This document shows, piece after piece, positions 1 to 14,554 of a DNA stretch of 64,000 nucleotides (its first letter is position 1; each line of letters starts with the position of its first letter). Made by a program: the position numbers and the translations under genes. Source of the stretch: Siphlonurus alternatus (taxonomy: Eukaryota > Arthropoda > Insecta > Ephemeroptera > Siphlonuridae); contig OX463778.1 of the NCBI GenBank assembly GCA_949825025.1, positions 46,710,829 to 46,774,828 on the forward strand, read 5' to 3'. The notes under the pieces are model-generated. The model was not told the origin of the DNA. It saw only the letters and a list, made by a program, of their open reading frames with translations, and ran no database searches.

Positions 1-953
1 TAAATTTGCTAATTATAGCGTTGTTGAACAAATATATACACATATATTTCAGTTCTAAAAGTTAAGAAACGAAATACTTATTCAATATTCTTTTCATAAA
101 TTTTTTTTTACTGAACGTTTTGTATTTAAGTTGTTATAGCGAAAACACAAATTATTTCATACAGCTAGTAATAAAATTTCTTTGCATTTTGCTCATAAAA
201 TAACTATTCTACATGTTCATTTTAGGTTTATAGTTATTATATACTATACAGAATAGTAATTCAAATATATTCAGAAATTACGTTTAAAAATAAATAATAA
301 AGAACGAAATAATATTGTAATATCATGTTTATACATTAATTCTGGAAACAAATTAAGGTTATAAACAAATAGGAATATGAAATGAAATGTTAAATAACAG
401 CAAAAAGTATGTGTTTCTGGCAATGCTTGGTTTTATTATTAACCTACAATTTAACATAAACAAAAGTGTTACATTATGAAATAAAAGAGCAGCCCTTGCT
501 TCAAGCAATACAAGCCTCGGGCTGCAATGTTTTAGTTGGATCATTGTTTCGGGGGCAATGGGCACAATAAACATACAGCTCGCTCTCTGAAGAGTGCAGA
601 CTAGCACACGAGGCCAGTATAATATGATGAGATAACTCTTGCACTGTTCTATATAGTTTCAGCGATGGAGCTCGAGTTTCAAGTATTTCTAATGTACCAT
701 CCTAAAATACCGAAAATTCAACCTTCAATGCACATTTAGATATACAAAGCGAACCGTAGCAGCTATTTTACTCTTGGGTAAAATATTTATAAACAATACA
801 TAATACAGCAAGTTTCTACAGCTTAAAACATAATATTCCTGAATCTGAAAATGTTTTAGCATTGAAAATTATAACCTGAAGTAGACATTTATCACTTTAA
901 TTTATTATGACCTTGACTTAGCATAAAAACATTAGGTATTCTTTATTGAAAAA

Positions 954-1313
954 TTAAGGGTAAGGTAACGCCACCAATGTTAAAAAAAAATCCCTCTCAT
1001 AAAAATTCTGAAAAAAATTTAAAATGTTCTCCTCTACACCCCCTATCAGTACCTAAAATATCAGGTATACAAATACGATCTAGTTTTTGAGTTATAAATT
1101 TTTAAAGTTGACTACTTTAACATGCATGGAAAAATGAAACTCCCATGTTAAATTGGTCAACTTTAAAAATTCATAACTCAAAAACTAGATCGTATTTGTA
1201 TACCTGATATTTTAGCTACTGATAGGGGGTGTAGAGGAGAACATTTTAAATTTTTTTCAGAATTTTTGTGAGAGGGATTTATTTTAACATTGGTGGCGTT
1301 ACCTTACCCTTAA
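954..1313. mobile_element. Fold-back element, family A, copy 1 (TTAA-bounded, MITE-like)
   Basis: A 360-bp near-perfect inverted repeat. The ends read TTAAGGGTAAGGTAACGCC and its reverse complement, so both outer ends are TTAA, either a target duplication or part of the repeat. The arms continue through GGTATACAAATACGATC and TTTTTAAAGTTGAC to a short loop near 1120-1145. No coding capacity is present. The structure is that of a non-autonomous DNA transposon that would form a long hairpin in RNA. Two more full copies and one truncated end lie in this window. The TTAA ends suggest piggyBac-type target choice, but the first bases (GGG) are not the usual CCC, so the superfamily is left open. Confidence 0.85.
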
Positions 1314-3699
1314 CTAGAACTTTCGTCTTTCTATAATGTTTAGATATCTCTGATGGACTAATTTTGAAGTACAATATTCTGTTTACATTTTTGTTATTTT
1401 AATAGAATATTTGGTAACTTGAATTTGCTAATTTTTCTTGGACATGAATAGCATTATTAAAAATTGTGTAGGGCTATTCCAAACCAAACAACTATAGTAC
1501 TATCGGAATATACCATATAATGTACAAAGATATGCAGTTCTCTAAATTTTTCTTTATTAGAGTGTAAACTGTCTTTTTCAGTATACTATATATTCCGAGT
1601 ACTACTTTGGTGGTAAGCAATACATGCTAGTATACAATGCTGTCACTGAGGCAACCATGGAAAAATCAGTCAGGAAATTGTTAATAATGAGGTATGCTAT
1701 ATCAATTAACTTCCAGATCACCGACGTTATGATCAAACTCTGGCACACGCGATAATATTACCAAACTATATATTGCGTTAAGTGCCAGTTAATTTTCAAA
1801 CTATCTATTAATTAACTATATAGTCAACAGAGATTTCAAGTTTTCTCGTCGGGAAAATTCTCTCTCTATAAGACACCATGTTTGATTTTTTTTTTTGTTT
1901 TTTTTTTTGTTATCACACTAATTACATCTTTCAAACTTTAACAACCAATTTGTGATTTTTCTTTTACATGTTGGGTTACATAGGACGGTAGGAACATCAC
2001 AAAATCAGTTGACTTAATTGATCGACGTCTATAATTATATACATATAACAAAACCATAATAATATTATTATGTTTCTGTGTAAAATAATTATACTGACCG
2101 GGCCGGAAGTAATTTTAAAATTTTTGCTAAATAATTTGGCAGGATGATTTTCATGTAGTTGAAATTTAACCACATGTAAAGCCATGGGTTGTACATAAGA
2201 TAGAGGGATTATTTGTTGATTAAAAAAAAAAAAAAAAAAACATTAGTTCATGCTATTTTATTTACAATTTGCTTCTTTATTATGGGATTTCCATGAAATT
2301 CCATATTAATTAAATTTATAGAAAATAATTACCAATCTGCAAGGGTGTCAGAGCACGCTGCATCTAATGTGTTATTTAAAACAGGGTGAAAACAACCCTT
2401 TATGAATTTATGAGATACTGACACGTACTACTTGAAAAAACAGATTTTATCGTAATCTTGATTTTGCCATTGAAACAGGCTTATTTTTACCCTAGAATTC
2501 CTAGAAACAACCTTTGATTTTTTTAAATCAGAAAATGTTAGGGTTTTAATTTTTAGGGGTTAAATAACATATTACGTCCCTATAAAAATAAATACAATAT
2601 AACCTCATAATCAATCAATCAACGCTACATAATCAATGCACAATTTACTAATTAAATTATATCATAATGTTAATACAGAAGATAATTGTTTTTTTGAGTT
2701 ACTCATTAAACTGTCTTGTTCCTTACACATGCATATAACTTGATATCAAGAGAATCATATATTGAGCATTTAATATCCTGGGTTGGCAAGAGGAGAAAGA
2801 TTTTATTGCTTCCGGCGGGATACAAACTCAGTAAAGAGAGAGAAATATCATAGCAGCAAGCATATGCCCTTCATATATAGAGCCTGGGGCTTCTTTCGCA
2901 CGTCGTCCTCTTAACAGCAACTCTTGTCTGTTCTCTGTGTGATATACCACCGTCCATTCTATACATACATCGTACTCCATATTTCATACGATGGCAGACA
3001 GACGGATCTAACCTGTCTTCTGCTTAAAGTTTTCCATCCTTCATTCCATTGTCCCTCTGTTACATGAGCTGATTGCATGTACCTAACTGAAGTCATTGTT
3101 CATCAAAAACTATGCATTATACTTACACTCACTAATATTGCTGTTTCTGCATACAATAAGTGAAACATTATATAGTATCAACGGGTTCGTATTATAATAT
3201 TATATAGTAATAATTTCGGATGCAGTATCAAAGGGTTCTAACTTAATTTATAATTGCATTTAAGTACAATATACTATCTAGGTTTAAATTAATATAATTA
3301 TATGATATAATGTAATATTTTCTTCTTTGAAGCTATATAATATTATTATTAAATATTATTAAATTATAGTCTGTATATATGCGTTCCTCTGCAGTCAAAA
3401 GTACCTTTAATTTTTTTATGCGTATGTTACTTTATTAGTACTCAAAATTAAAATTTAAAATGATATTCAATATGGTTGCTAATGAATTAATGACTGAACA
3501 ATTTACCTCTACCGTATAATATACAGAATACCAATTTTTTAATAACTTTCTCAAGGTAATCTTTTTTTTTTTCAGTTAATGAATGGCAAAAATAATATAG
3601 TTAAAGTTAGTATTGAACACAATATTTATATCTATAATATATTACAGTGATATCTTGGAAGCTTAATGTAAATATTTATACTGAGACTCGTATGTGTTA

Positions 3700-3860
3700 G
3701 AGATGAAGCAGGATGTCAACTCGAGGAGACACGATAGTTACTGACGTCACACACGTCCACAACCTTTGCTACCCTCGCGACTGACTTTGCTGCTGCGGTT
3801 TACCCCTCAGCCTAACAGACAGAAGTCTCATCTCAAGCTTCCTTTGAGGGTTTAGAAGAG
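3700..3860. other. GC-richer island with a CRE palindrome
   Basis: Unique-looking sequence with CpGs and TGACGTCA at 3742-3749. No exon could be read in either strand. Candidate regulatory element by composition only. Confidence 0.35.
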
Positions 3861-4172
3861 ACAGTATGATTTAATTTTCACCACCAAGAGAAAGTTTAGA
3901 TCAATAGACGCGTCTTTAAAAGGTGACATCAAAGTCATACTTATAAAAGATACACTAGCTTGTACAGAGAAGATCATAAAGTTTTTTAAAACGATAAAAA
4001 TAAATTTTATTGAATTAAAGTTTAAAGTGCTGGATAATTTAATTTTCAGAGTATAATATTGAAAAAAATACTAACTTGTAAGTATATTTCTCATTAAAAA
4101 AAATCGGTTTGGATAAACTAACTACAACTTTTACATATTTCATGATAAAGATAACCTTGTTTTGAGTTTATT

Positions 4173-4525
4173 CAAAGGGGAAGGTAACACGCCCAATGTT
4201 ATAAAAAATAATCCCACACATGCAAATTATGAAACATTTTTAATATGTTCTTCTCTACATCCTCTATCAGTAGCTAAAATATCATCAGGTATACAAATTC
4301 AAGCTAGTCTTTAAGTTATGAATTTTTAAAGTTGACTAATTTAACAAGGAAGTTTGATTTTTCCATGCTAAAGTAGTCAACTTTAAAAATTCATAACTCA
4401 AAAACTAGCTCGAATTTGTATACCTGATATTTTAGCTACTGATAGAGAAGAACATTTTACTTTTTTTTTCATAATTTTCATGTGTGGGATTATTTTTAAC
4501 ATTGGACGTGTTACCTTACCCTTAA
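4173..4525. mobile_element. Fold-back element, family A, copy 2
   Basis: This is about 350 bp with the same core as copy 1 (TATACAAATT, CTAGCTCG, TTTTTAAAGTTGAC) in inverted orientation around a loop near 4345-4370. The right end keeps CCTTACCCTTAA; the left end is eroded (TTCAAAGGGGAAGG), so the left boundary is approximate. The subterminal block is GGTAACACGCCCAATG on the left and nearly the same on the right, different from copy 1. A 69-codon minus-strand open frame across the right arm is a by-product of the repeat. Confidence 0.82.
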
Positions 4526-5264
4526 CTTGTAGGAGAAAGGAAATTACAATACAGCCAAAGAAGAACGAAACATTGATGAACGTATTTCTCGTTTGTTGGG
4601 CTATCATCTATCATGCAAATTTTGTTTGAAATTTGACCATACAGTACACATATACAACAATAGATATGATGTGTGTAACCACACTGTGACCCTGTCATCT
4701 AAAAATTATTCGCTCAAATGCTTTCCCATGGTTACATTAGTAAATGAGGAGGGATGAGGTAACTTCATGCTTTATATCATAGTGAATGTTTTGCAAATCT
4801 TTTTGCCCCAAACAATAAAAAGAGCGACCATGTTAAAACTAAAATATTTTTAGAATTCAAGAGAGGAAATAACCACTATAACTATGTTGTCAGTTATTTG
4901 TGTTTTTTTTATATTATGCAAAATAATTAAAAATTGCTGTTATTGTATGACTCTTACAATTGTCTTATTAAATCAAATCCAAATTAAAGGCTGAAGTTAA
5001 TTAAATAGTATAATATTATAGATAAAAAATGTATAATCACATGCAATATATGCATGGAAAACTAATCCAATTTATTTTTATACCAGTTTTAATTAAAATC
5101 AATTATTAAAACAATGACTATCCAGAGCTCTATCCAGAACTTTTATATTTTTATTTCCTTCAAGATTGCTCAATTAAATTAAATGGAGAGAAAAAATTTA
5201 TAATTGGGCAACGGTTGATTGCTCAAGTCATTTGACTAGGATAAAAAGATAAGAGATTTTCGCC

Positions 5265-5460
5265 CTTCCCTCTTTGTTTTAGTTTTTCCGAAGTCAAGAA
5301 GCTCAACTTGGAGGGTTAGGGGAGGAGTTTGGAGTAATAGTTTCCCGTGGTTTCCGACTCGACGACGCAACGCACCCCGGCGTAATGGGAAGGCTAGTCG
5401 AGCGATCACAAACACTGAAGAAGAAGCAGTCGGGGAAACAAAACTTTGACGCTCATAAGA
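5265..5460. other. CpG-dense island
   Basis: About ten CpGs fall within 75 bp around 5345-5415 (GACTCGACGACGCAACGC and following), in contrast to the AT-rich flanks. No convincing splice-bounded frame. Candidate regulatory element or unmethylated CpG cluster. Confidence 0.35.
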
Positions 5461-6739
5461 ACAATCTTTTCGTCATATAGTGATGCTACCACTTACAGCA
5501 CAACTGGATAAAAAAATTAGAAATAAATTGTTAAAATTTAATTACTCGAAAGTAAAAATTAAAAAAAAAATCAAGATTATTTGGTACATTCTTAGAAATG
5601 ATCATCACTGCATTTAATTTAATTCGTTTTCAAAAATATTTCTATAAATTTTTTTCGTCCAACATCATGCTTTCTCACAAAGTAACTAGATTAATGTTGG
5701 AAGTATATTATTATATAGTTGCACTAATAACATCTGCCTGCCCGAGGCTGTCGAGGCAATCTGAAAGGTGATCACGTGCGTATACGTTATAACTTTGTAT
5801 ATATGGAACATTTAATTACACACTATATACAATCATACCTGTGAAATGAAGCATTAAATTTCAAATATACAACTTTCCAAACTTGGGCTTATACAAAATC
5901 AAAACTTGTAAATTAAATCAATTACAACTTTAGCTGCAAACTTAATCGCTACACAAGAAATATTCAATGTTTAGTATAGCTCGAGTACACTATGATTAAA
6001 ATTATGCAACAGTAATGTGATCAAGAGTGTTCTTTATTAACTAAATATTCGCGTTTTTAAAAGATATTGTATTATTCTATACAGCGATTAGGATTCTCAA
6101 CCGAGTCTCAATAAAAAATCAAATGAAAGCAACATTTGAAAGTAACTTTCTTAATAATAAACGAACACAAAATTCAAATAAATTAAGTTTTATGATGTTA
6201 TTGTCATAAATATATTTAGTTACACGTTAGTATTATGTTTCTTTCCGAAAGGACTTAAATTAGGAACGTACTTTATAAGAGATAAATTCTAACTTTGAAA
6301 AGTTTCAAAACATTATAAAATAAATGGTAAATAATTTTGCACGTATGAAAGTAAAAACACATATGTCAATGAAAATATAAACATGAACTTTAAAAAAAAT
6401 AATGTATATAGACATCTAACTAAAAACCCAACTAAAAAAAACAAGATGATTTTTATTTTAGGTTTTAAAATTTCTCTCGGTGAAAAAAAGAGAAAAAAAA
6501 TGCTTGTAATAAAAATACGATAATGGAAAAACCTAATGAGGTGACTAATGATACTTCAACTTTTTTATTTAAATGAGAGAATAAAAAAACGAACGCAAAG
6601 ACAAGAGAGAGCACTAGAGGGCACGTCATATGATGGATTGGTGTCACATACAGTCTATGGTTGCTGAAAGCTCTAATGAACGGTAGAATGGCATCAGACA
6701 AGCAGACAGATAGATATATAGGTTTCTATACATACTACA

Positions 6740-6980
6740 TTATACTCTCACGTTCCACGCCCCCTTAGGCTCAATAATGCCATTGTTACGAGTGCTGACG
6801 TATTGTCACTCTCACCCCCAGACACCCCGAGGCGGACCTAATGACTTTTTATTCCCGGCCTATAATGAGCAGAGAGGCCGAAGCTCGACTCCATCATGTT
6901 CCGCGGGGCACCAGCCTGCCCCGTGGTGCCGTAATAACTAGTCCCGCTAATGGTGGTACAGTATCTACTATATATACGTC
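6740..6980. other. GC-richer island with competing hairpins
   Basis: This contains TAATG-type homeodomain-like motifs, a C-rich block and two overlapping stems: CGGGGCA/TGCCCCG (6904-6923) and GGCACCA/TGGTGCC (6907-6930), which cannot form together. A 60-codon open frame crosses it, but its protein is not recognisable. Confidence 0.35.
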
Positions 6981-9900
6981 CTTCATTCACAGATATAGAC
7001 AGACAGGTACTCACATATTATAAAGTATTGAGTGGAAAACCCTTTTAAAAAAGTGCACATCATTGATATATACATTATAATTATTATATTGAATGATGGA
7101 TTGTAAAATTAATACTTTTCTATGACTAAATTAAAAAAAAATTGGCATCATCTTTTTAAAAGTTTTTTACATGACATTATTTTATGATTATTAAATATTT
7201 AAAGGCTTTAAAATTAGATTGCGACAAGATTCTTGTATAAAAATCTTGTTTTGGGATGGCTAAATGGGTGAGTGCTTTTCTAATTTCTGCAAATTTATAT
7301 AATACATTACAAAAAAAAAGTCTAGTAAATCAGAGAAGCAGAATAACTTTCAAGCTATCCCTTAAGGTGTATGTTACTTTTTATTTACATATATTTATAT
7401 TTTTTGTGAAAATACTTTGGTAAATAATTCTTGTAGACCTGAAGACAATATCAATAAAGCGTAAATATACGGTTCATTAAATATACAAAGTTGGTGTGGT
7501 GGTTCATTTATCGCACCACGTGGTTGAATAAAGAACAGACTCCATACAGCTAACAGCTAAAAATAAAAACAGAAAAAATATATAAAAGTTGAAGTTACTC
7601 ATAGTTTATTATCCCTAAGTCTGATCATTAATCAATGCCCGATCCATCGACGAAGAGTCTGGACTAAGTTTTCCTTGGGAAGTAGATCATATCACAACTT
7701 CATTGACGTGGCAAAAACCTTTAACTGAATAGATTATAGATACTTTATACGACTACTACCACTACTGTATATACTGTATCATCAATCTTTCATCAAAAAC
7801 TAAGAACCAAAAGTTTTGTAAAGTTTAAAGACTTTAAAGGCTTATGGTTTTTGATGCTTATGCTGTTTCTATACTTGCAATGCACAGCTGCATTACATTT
7901 TCTGTCCTCTCACATAAAAAATATATAGTTTTTTTGTCACACTTAATTCTTTTTTTAAGTTTTTTTTTATCGTATAATATACTATAATATTCATCATGAT
8001 ATTTTTTCTAGTGATTTATTTATGGTAAAAAAAATATACTTTGCTGGGCTTATTACTCTATATTTATTTTTTTATTGAACTTCACTCTCAAGTGATTGAA
8101 ATATAGCTGTAAAAAAATAGAATGAATTAGTCCAGTCACTCCAGTCCCAATAATAAAATAAATAAACTTTAGAATAAGCTGCACATCAAGCTACAAATAT
8201 GCAATTCAAGAAATCATAATTTAATGATGGTATAAGTAACGTTTGTTTTTACTGTGTTTTATAATTAAATTATGTACGTATAAAGTTCTGATAGTGCCAT
8301 TTAAGTGAAGATAGTATATAGAGGGGAAAAAAACAAAAGTGCATGCAGAGCATATAAGGCTTCATTATTTAACTCGCACGAAAAAAAAGTATTTATACTC
8401 ATACATAGCATAATTGTTGGCTAACTTATTTCAATTATTTGCATTTCTTATTACACTGTAACAAACTTGCATGTGCGTACAAAAATCACTCAGTACACTA
8501 TATAATTAATGTGGTATTTTCTGCGTCATCCGACATGAATGACCAGGTTCATACACTCCAGGCAGATTCTTCTTGTTAAAAGGATGTTAAAGCTAAACTT
8601 AGGATACAGAATATTTTAAAGAGCGCACAAATATTACGAATATAATATTAGATTTTTGGTATAGAAGTATGCAGTATAATATGTATATGGAATACATTGA
8701 TTGAGATTTGTTCATGTACTACATACGTACAGTACATTAATATTTAAAAGCTTTTTTAAATATTAGACGCTCTGCTTTTAGTTATGTTTCATGCTATGAA
8801 TTCATACTATAATATATACATCTTTCAAAAGGTGAGTATCTATATTGCAGTTCAATTGGTTCTTTGACCGTCAAAGACCATCCAATATTGCAGTATAGCA
8901 AAACTCAATTCTCTTTCACGCTTACACGCTAAAAGCTATACTTTCAGCTGAAAGAGAGAAATATATAAAAAGCTGTGCTATCGTGTAAGCTTTCATTATA
9001 CAAACTCTTCTTTTTTTTAGATTACAGGTGAATAGGATTAAATATTTTTTGCTCGAGTCGTCACGCCATAAAAAAAAAATAATAAAATTTTATTTATGTC
9101 TCTCGTGTTAAATTATATTTTGACGACATTCACTGAATTATTAATCTGTAATTAGCTTGTAATAACTAGCTTAAATTTCCATAAATACATCACACATAAT
9201 ACAACAACAACTAAATCAATAACAGGATTAAGTTGAATCTGACAATACTGGTTCATACTGTACAACACATGGTAGAAGAAAAAATATTATGACAAATATT
9301 CAGACATTTTGCATGAATATTAAAAATTGTTAAATTTTTAATTGAATTGAATGTTTACTAATAATTCATTTAAGAAACAAAATGTCGGTGGCAATAATAT
9401 GCTTAACCCATTTAATGCTAGATACATAACATTTATTTTATATACCAACAACCGTACTAAAATATTGTCTATTGAAAAAAAAAAAAATCATTAAATATTT
9501 AACATTTATTTTCAAGATGAAAAGACAACCCTATTTTAATTAAACAAAAACAATTATGTAACAATCGTGTAAAAATTAAAATATTAAATACATAAAAAGC
9601 ATTTAAGTACTATAACAGTATAATAATATTATATTTTAATTAAAATGTTATGTTATAATATGATAAAACACTAATACCAACCAACACAACAGAGAGCATC
9701 ACGACTAAAACGTATACATACGTATATACACGAGACTAAAATGAAGTTAGCCCTATACAAACACAGGTTATAGCTTACGTTTCATGCCGTAGCATTTCCT
9801 GGCGGTCTCTCTGCATGTGTTGTATGATTATTTCGTCGTCCAGTTACAATGTCATACTCACATATTATGATACCAACAATGGTGGCAGCGGCGAGCTTAG

Positions 9901-12539
9901 CTCAATCTGCAGCAGCCTTATTAGTATTCTCTGTTTGTATATGTGACCCTCCCTAGCTTACTTTATATACACTGAACCATCCAATTTACACATACATATT
10001 ATATATAATATGCTTAGTGAGGGTGGTAGGCTGTTTAGTTACACCAATGATATTACATCACTTTGTACGCACTATATTATAATATAAATAATAAATATCT
10101 ATAACAGAATACAATTGATGTATAAAAATAATAAAATAAAAAAATGTCTTTATGTTATGTTAAAAAATAAAAGGATATTCATCATATTAAATAAAAATCT
10201 TTCAAAGATTTGGGTGGAGGGGGAAAAATAAACTAATATTATATGACATTATTTTTCATTTTATTGTATAATTATACTAAATCTAAATTATTCCGAACTT
10301 ACTTTGCATATTTGCATGTACATAATTAATTTGTAATGTGCGTAAATACACAATTTATATTTCATTTACCACTTTTAAATACCTTTGCTATAGAATATGA
10401 GATCAAGTCCTATCTCAGTTAAAGACGTTTTTAATCTAAAGTACACTACAGCGTCTACAGTAATGTCCTAACAACATTCTGCAGTAACGCTACAATATTT
10501 CTATAATTATAATATATTTAATATACTGCAGTATATGGCAATGTATCATTAATTAAACAAAATCCTAGCTGATTAATCAAGTGACGAGTGTGTGATTTTT
10601 TACCCTATTATAGGAGCCACAATATAATATGATCAATATTATATTATTTAAGTATCGAAACAAGCAGTTTTTACATTAAATTTGAAGCACAAGCGTAATA
10701 CGTTACTTGCTCTAAAGGAAGCCAGTGGTGTCAAATTAGAATTTTTGTATTACATTTCTCTGTAGTTAACGCATAATGCAACTTACACCAGGCTTCCAAA
10801 TGCAATCACAACGTATAAAAAGTTAACATTTTTTGTCCTTTAACCTTTAATAACTTGACTATAGAAATATTAATTAATAACCGACACTTTTGAGGTTTCT
10901 GTTATAATTACAACCTTTTATAAAAAAATGAGCCTTTTACAATAGTTATATTCTATTGATTGGTTCAGTTCTATATAATATATTTTTATTGAAATTAAAT
11001 TATTAACAAAAAAAAACAAAAAAAATAACAAAATATTTACATTATACATCAACATGTAAATATATATTATGTTTATTTTTTTAGACCAAGGCATTTTTTT
11101 TTCAACTTGCGTGGCTCTAAGCTAACAAAGATTTGAATTTGATAGAAGCAGAAAAAAATAGAAATACAACTACAATAGCAGAGTTATTAATGCATAATTA
11201 AATTAATGGACTCGAGTGATGGCAGGGATTCATACATCATGCTTAGTATAATTTAAGCAAGAAAATATTTTTTCTTATGGCATGTGTACTTTGGTTTTTA
11301 AAAAAATTGCAATTTAACAAAATAAAATTTTCCATTTTTTATAAGTTTTTCTTTGACTTGGATGGGGAGCGTATAAAGACATTAAAATGCTGTTCGTTAG
11401 CACTTCATTAAAAGCTATGAATACAGTAAAATTGACACATAATTTTTTTTTTTTATGTCATCATTTTTTTATCCTTTTTACAACTTTCAATGGATTTATA
11501 AATTTAATTCTTTAAATTAATCCGAGTGATTGATGGCAAGTTTTGCCTTTGCATGAAAAGAAGTAATTCCTGTGTGAAGAATCGTAAAATACTCGAACGG
11601 TAGTATGCAAACAATGTTCATGATCATGATACAGTAAAATCCAAATTTAATTAAAGAGTATAAGGTCATCCACTTTACTTCATGTCCCTGAGGTTATGGC
11701 TGAACTGTACTAAAGTGGTTAAGTATAATGTTTTCGACACAAGAAATTCAAGCAAAGGTTCGCACAGAAAGAAGCCTACATTTGAATCGGCAGGAGTTGT
11801 TTCAATAACATGCACACTTGAGCATTGGCCGGTCACACGGTGGAATTAATAACAAAAAGTAATATAACTCGATTAAATGGAGGTAAAAAGTAATAAAATG
11901 CAAACATCATAAAACAAATCAAATCAACTGCAGTTAAAATTTAACAAGTAGAGTTGAAAATACTCATAAATCAAAGCTTAGAGTGCATGCATGGCATGAG
12001 GTTAAAAATTTCACCACTAAATGATGTCGCGCTAATGACGTACTCACTGTTTGAGTGTTTGGATTTGCAAGCATTGGAGTTTGCAGAAATAAATAGGTCA
12101 ATTTTGAGCACTCTTTGCTACATCTCTGAATTTGTACTATGAATTACTTTAAGTTACAAAAGTTTAGTATTTTCATAACGAGCATTAAAAATATGACATT
12201 AAAATGAAAATGTTGTGAGCTCAAACATTTCTTAACATTACTTTGCACGCAACCTAGCTTAAAAACACATATCTATACGTATACAATTCATAGAATTCCA
12301 GTATCTGTTTCTGTTGGGTTTTTCACATATTAATAATCAAATTAATAATTAAATTGATAATTTTAATATTCATTTTTAGCGTTATTATGAATATTAATAA
12401 ACAAGACAGTGAATTTCATATACAATTTCTGTAAATAATGATTTAAAAAAAAAGTAGCATAACAATATGCAAGTGATTCAGTATTTTATAACGTAGTTTG
12501 TAAAGAAATTTTGCACTATTTTCAACCTTCATTTCTATT

Positions 12540-12810
12540 GAAGTGTGAAGTAGATGACAGTCGAGTGGCGAACACATGCGGGTGAGCGGTGCAAACACTC
12601 CAGTGAGTGCACCACGGTAGGAGGTGGTGGCAGCTGGAGCGGTCAGCGAGACTGCTGCTGACCATTAACGTGGCTAGCCTGCAGTGACTGAATTGTCTGC
12701 CTCCCCGCGATGTTTGCCTCGATCTCTTTGTGCACACGTAGCCTCCAGCTGTGACCCTAGAGAAGTACCAGCTAACCACTTCAGCACCAGTGTGCCTCGA
12801 CATTTAGTAA
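12540..12810. other. GC-richer island beside fold-back element B
   Basis: About 270 bp of mixed sequence with repeated CACTCC, CAGCTG and GGAGGTGGTGGC motifs. A 93-codon minus-strand frame covers it, but it has no domain match I know and no good splice context. Confidence 0.35.
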
Positions 12811-12915
12811 TAACATGACGTACTTGCAAACACTTCCTTATGTATACCTCCTCAAACTTTTACGTTAGGGAAATATTGACCACCATAGAATATTATTATA
12901 ATCATAAAGCAATTG

Positions 12916-13236
12916 AATGGAGTATTGTCCTCAATTTTTTTTATTGCAGAAATGGATAGAGGGTGCAAAGTTATGCTACCCTGATTTTTTTCAGATTTTT
13001 TAGAGCCCGGGAACTATTTTTAAAAAATTATTGAAAGTTATTTTTGTGACGCCACGAGACGCCGCTCCTTAAGAAAAAGATAGGACTTGTCGCCGCGTGA
13101 CGTCACAAAAAGGACTTTCAATAATTTTTAAAAAATACTTCCCGGGCTCTAAAAAATATGAAAAAAATCAGGGTAGCATAACTTTGCACGCTCTATCCAT
13201 TTCTGCAATAAAAAAAATTGAGGACAATACTCCATT
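12916..13236. mobile_element. Fold-back element, family B
   Basis: A 321-bp near-perfect inverted repeat beginning AATGGAGTATTGTCCTC and ending with its reverse complement. The arms include ATTGCAGAAATGGATAGAG, AAAGTTATGCTACCCTG and TTAGAGCCCGGGAA, and a CpG-rich centre (GTGACG, CGCCGC) flanks a short A-rich loop near 13070-13085. The arms differ at only a few positions, which suggests recent insertion or arm homogenisation. No clear target duplication is visible in the flanks (CAATTG left, GTTTTA right). No coding capacity. It is unrelated to family A. Confidence 0.82.
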
Positions 13237-14554
13237 GTTTTAAAATAAGCCTTAATAGAAATTGACGCAAATTGATAATCAATATCACCTGTTGTGACCA
13301 AAATTTAAACTGACAAAGGCATAATTTTCTTTTTAAACACAAAAGCATGCAAACGATGAATGAAAGAGAATGAATAACAAATTTACTACCATGCATTTTC
13401 AGCGTTCTGCATCACAAGCTTTGTCGTAGCAGAATTATTATACTCAGCTTGAGTTTATGACGTCACTGGTGTCAAAGCCATGCCCTTTCAATGCCTCAAA
13501 AAACGAAGCATTTCAATAATGAAAAATAATAATAAAAAAAAAAACACTTAAGAAAAAGCAGTAATAGTTATTCTGCATAAAATATATTGAAGTATACTCT
13601 TTATTTTTAGTCTCTTTTCTTTCAATCGAAGACTAAAGCAGAGGATTCAATAATAATTATAGAAGCATATGCAGTAATTACTAATTTTGCAAGCAATTCA
13701 CTTACTCATCAACTGTTCACAATGTATTTATGGTTGCAGCACTAGCAAACTCCTTCATCACTTATATACAGTTGCTGCTGCAGTAATTTCCTGTTTCCGC
13801 AACTTAAGTTTCCATTTTCTGTTGCTTTTTATACTCGTACCTTTTTTTTACTGGAAAATGTTTTCTTTTTTCCTTCAACGTACACCGTCCATGAGTATAA
13901 AAAAATAACCAGTAAATGCATTATTTGATATTTTTAAGCGTACATTAATTCATATGACTTTATGCTGTACAGTAAATCTTATTATTTTGTTGCAATTATT
14001 ACCGCATAGTAATGTTTTTTTAGTAAAATAAAAGAAAAAATATGACACATTAAACAGGTAATTTGGCTCCCGATTTCAATTACAAAGATTTATACAAAGG
14101 ATTTTTTCACAAACGATTTAAACGGGTTGTAAATTATGACAAGTAATTTTTTAGTCAATAAAGTAAATAAGTTAAAAGAACCACCCTAATTTGACGCTTT
14201 AAAACTTTTTATGTACGTCATTCTATAGTAAAATACTGCATAACATGATAATATTTTAAAATAACAAAGTTGTATGGAATAGAATAAGTGCTTAAAAATA
14301 ACTGAAAAAAAAAATCCGACAACAATAGATTGCAATAACAAGTAAATACGCAACATGCACAGTAATTTAACATTATGAAACGTAGCAACAATAAAGTAAG
14401 TGCATTATATTAAAAAAAAGTGGAAGAGGAGGAAACTCATTTTATGTATCGATCAAAAGCATTTGCATTGTCATATAGCTACTAAGTGGTCTTATTATTA
14501 TTATTATTATGCTCCATAATATTCAAATTGCGCAATATAGAAGGGAATCAGCCA

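Noticed and set aside
4398..4607. 69-codon minus-strand frame
   Set aside because: It crosses the right arm of fold-back copy 2.
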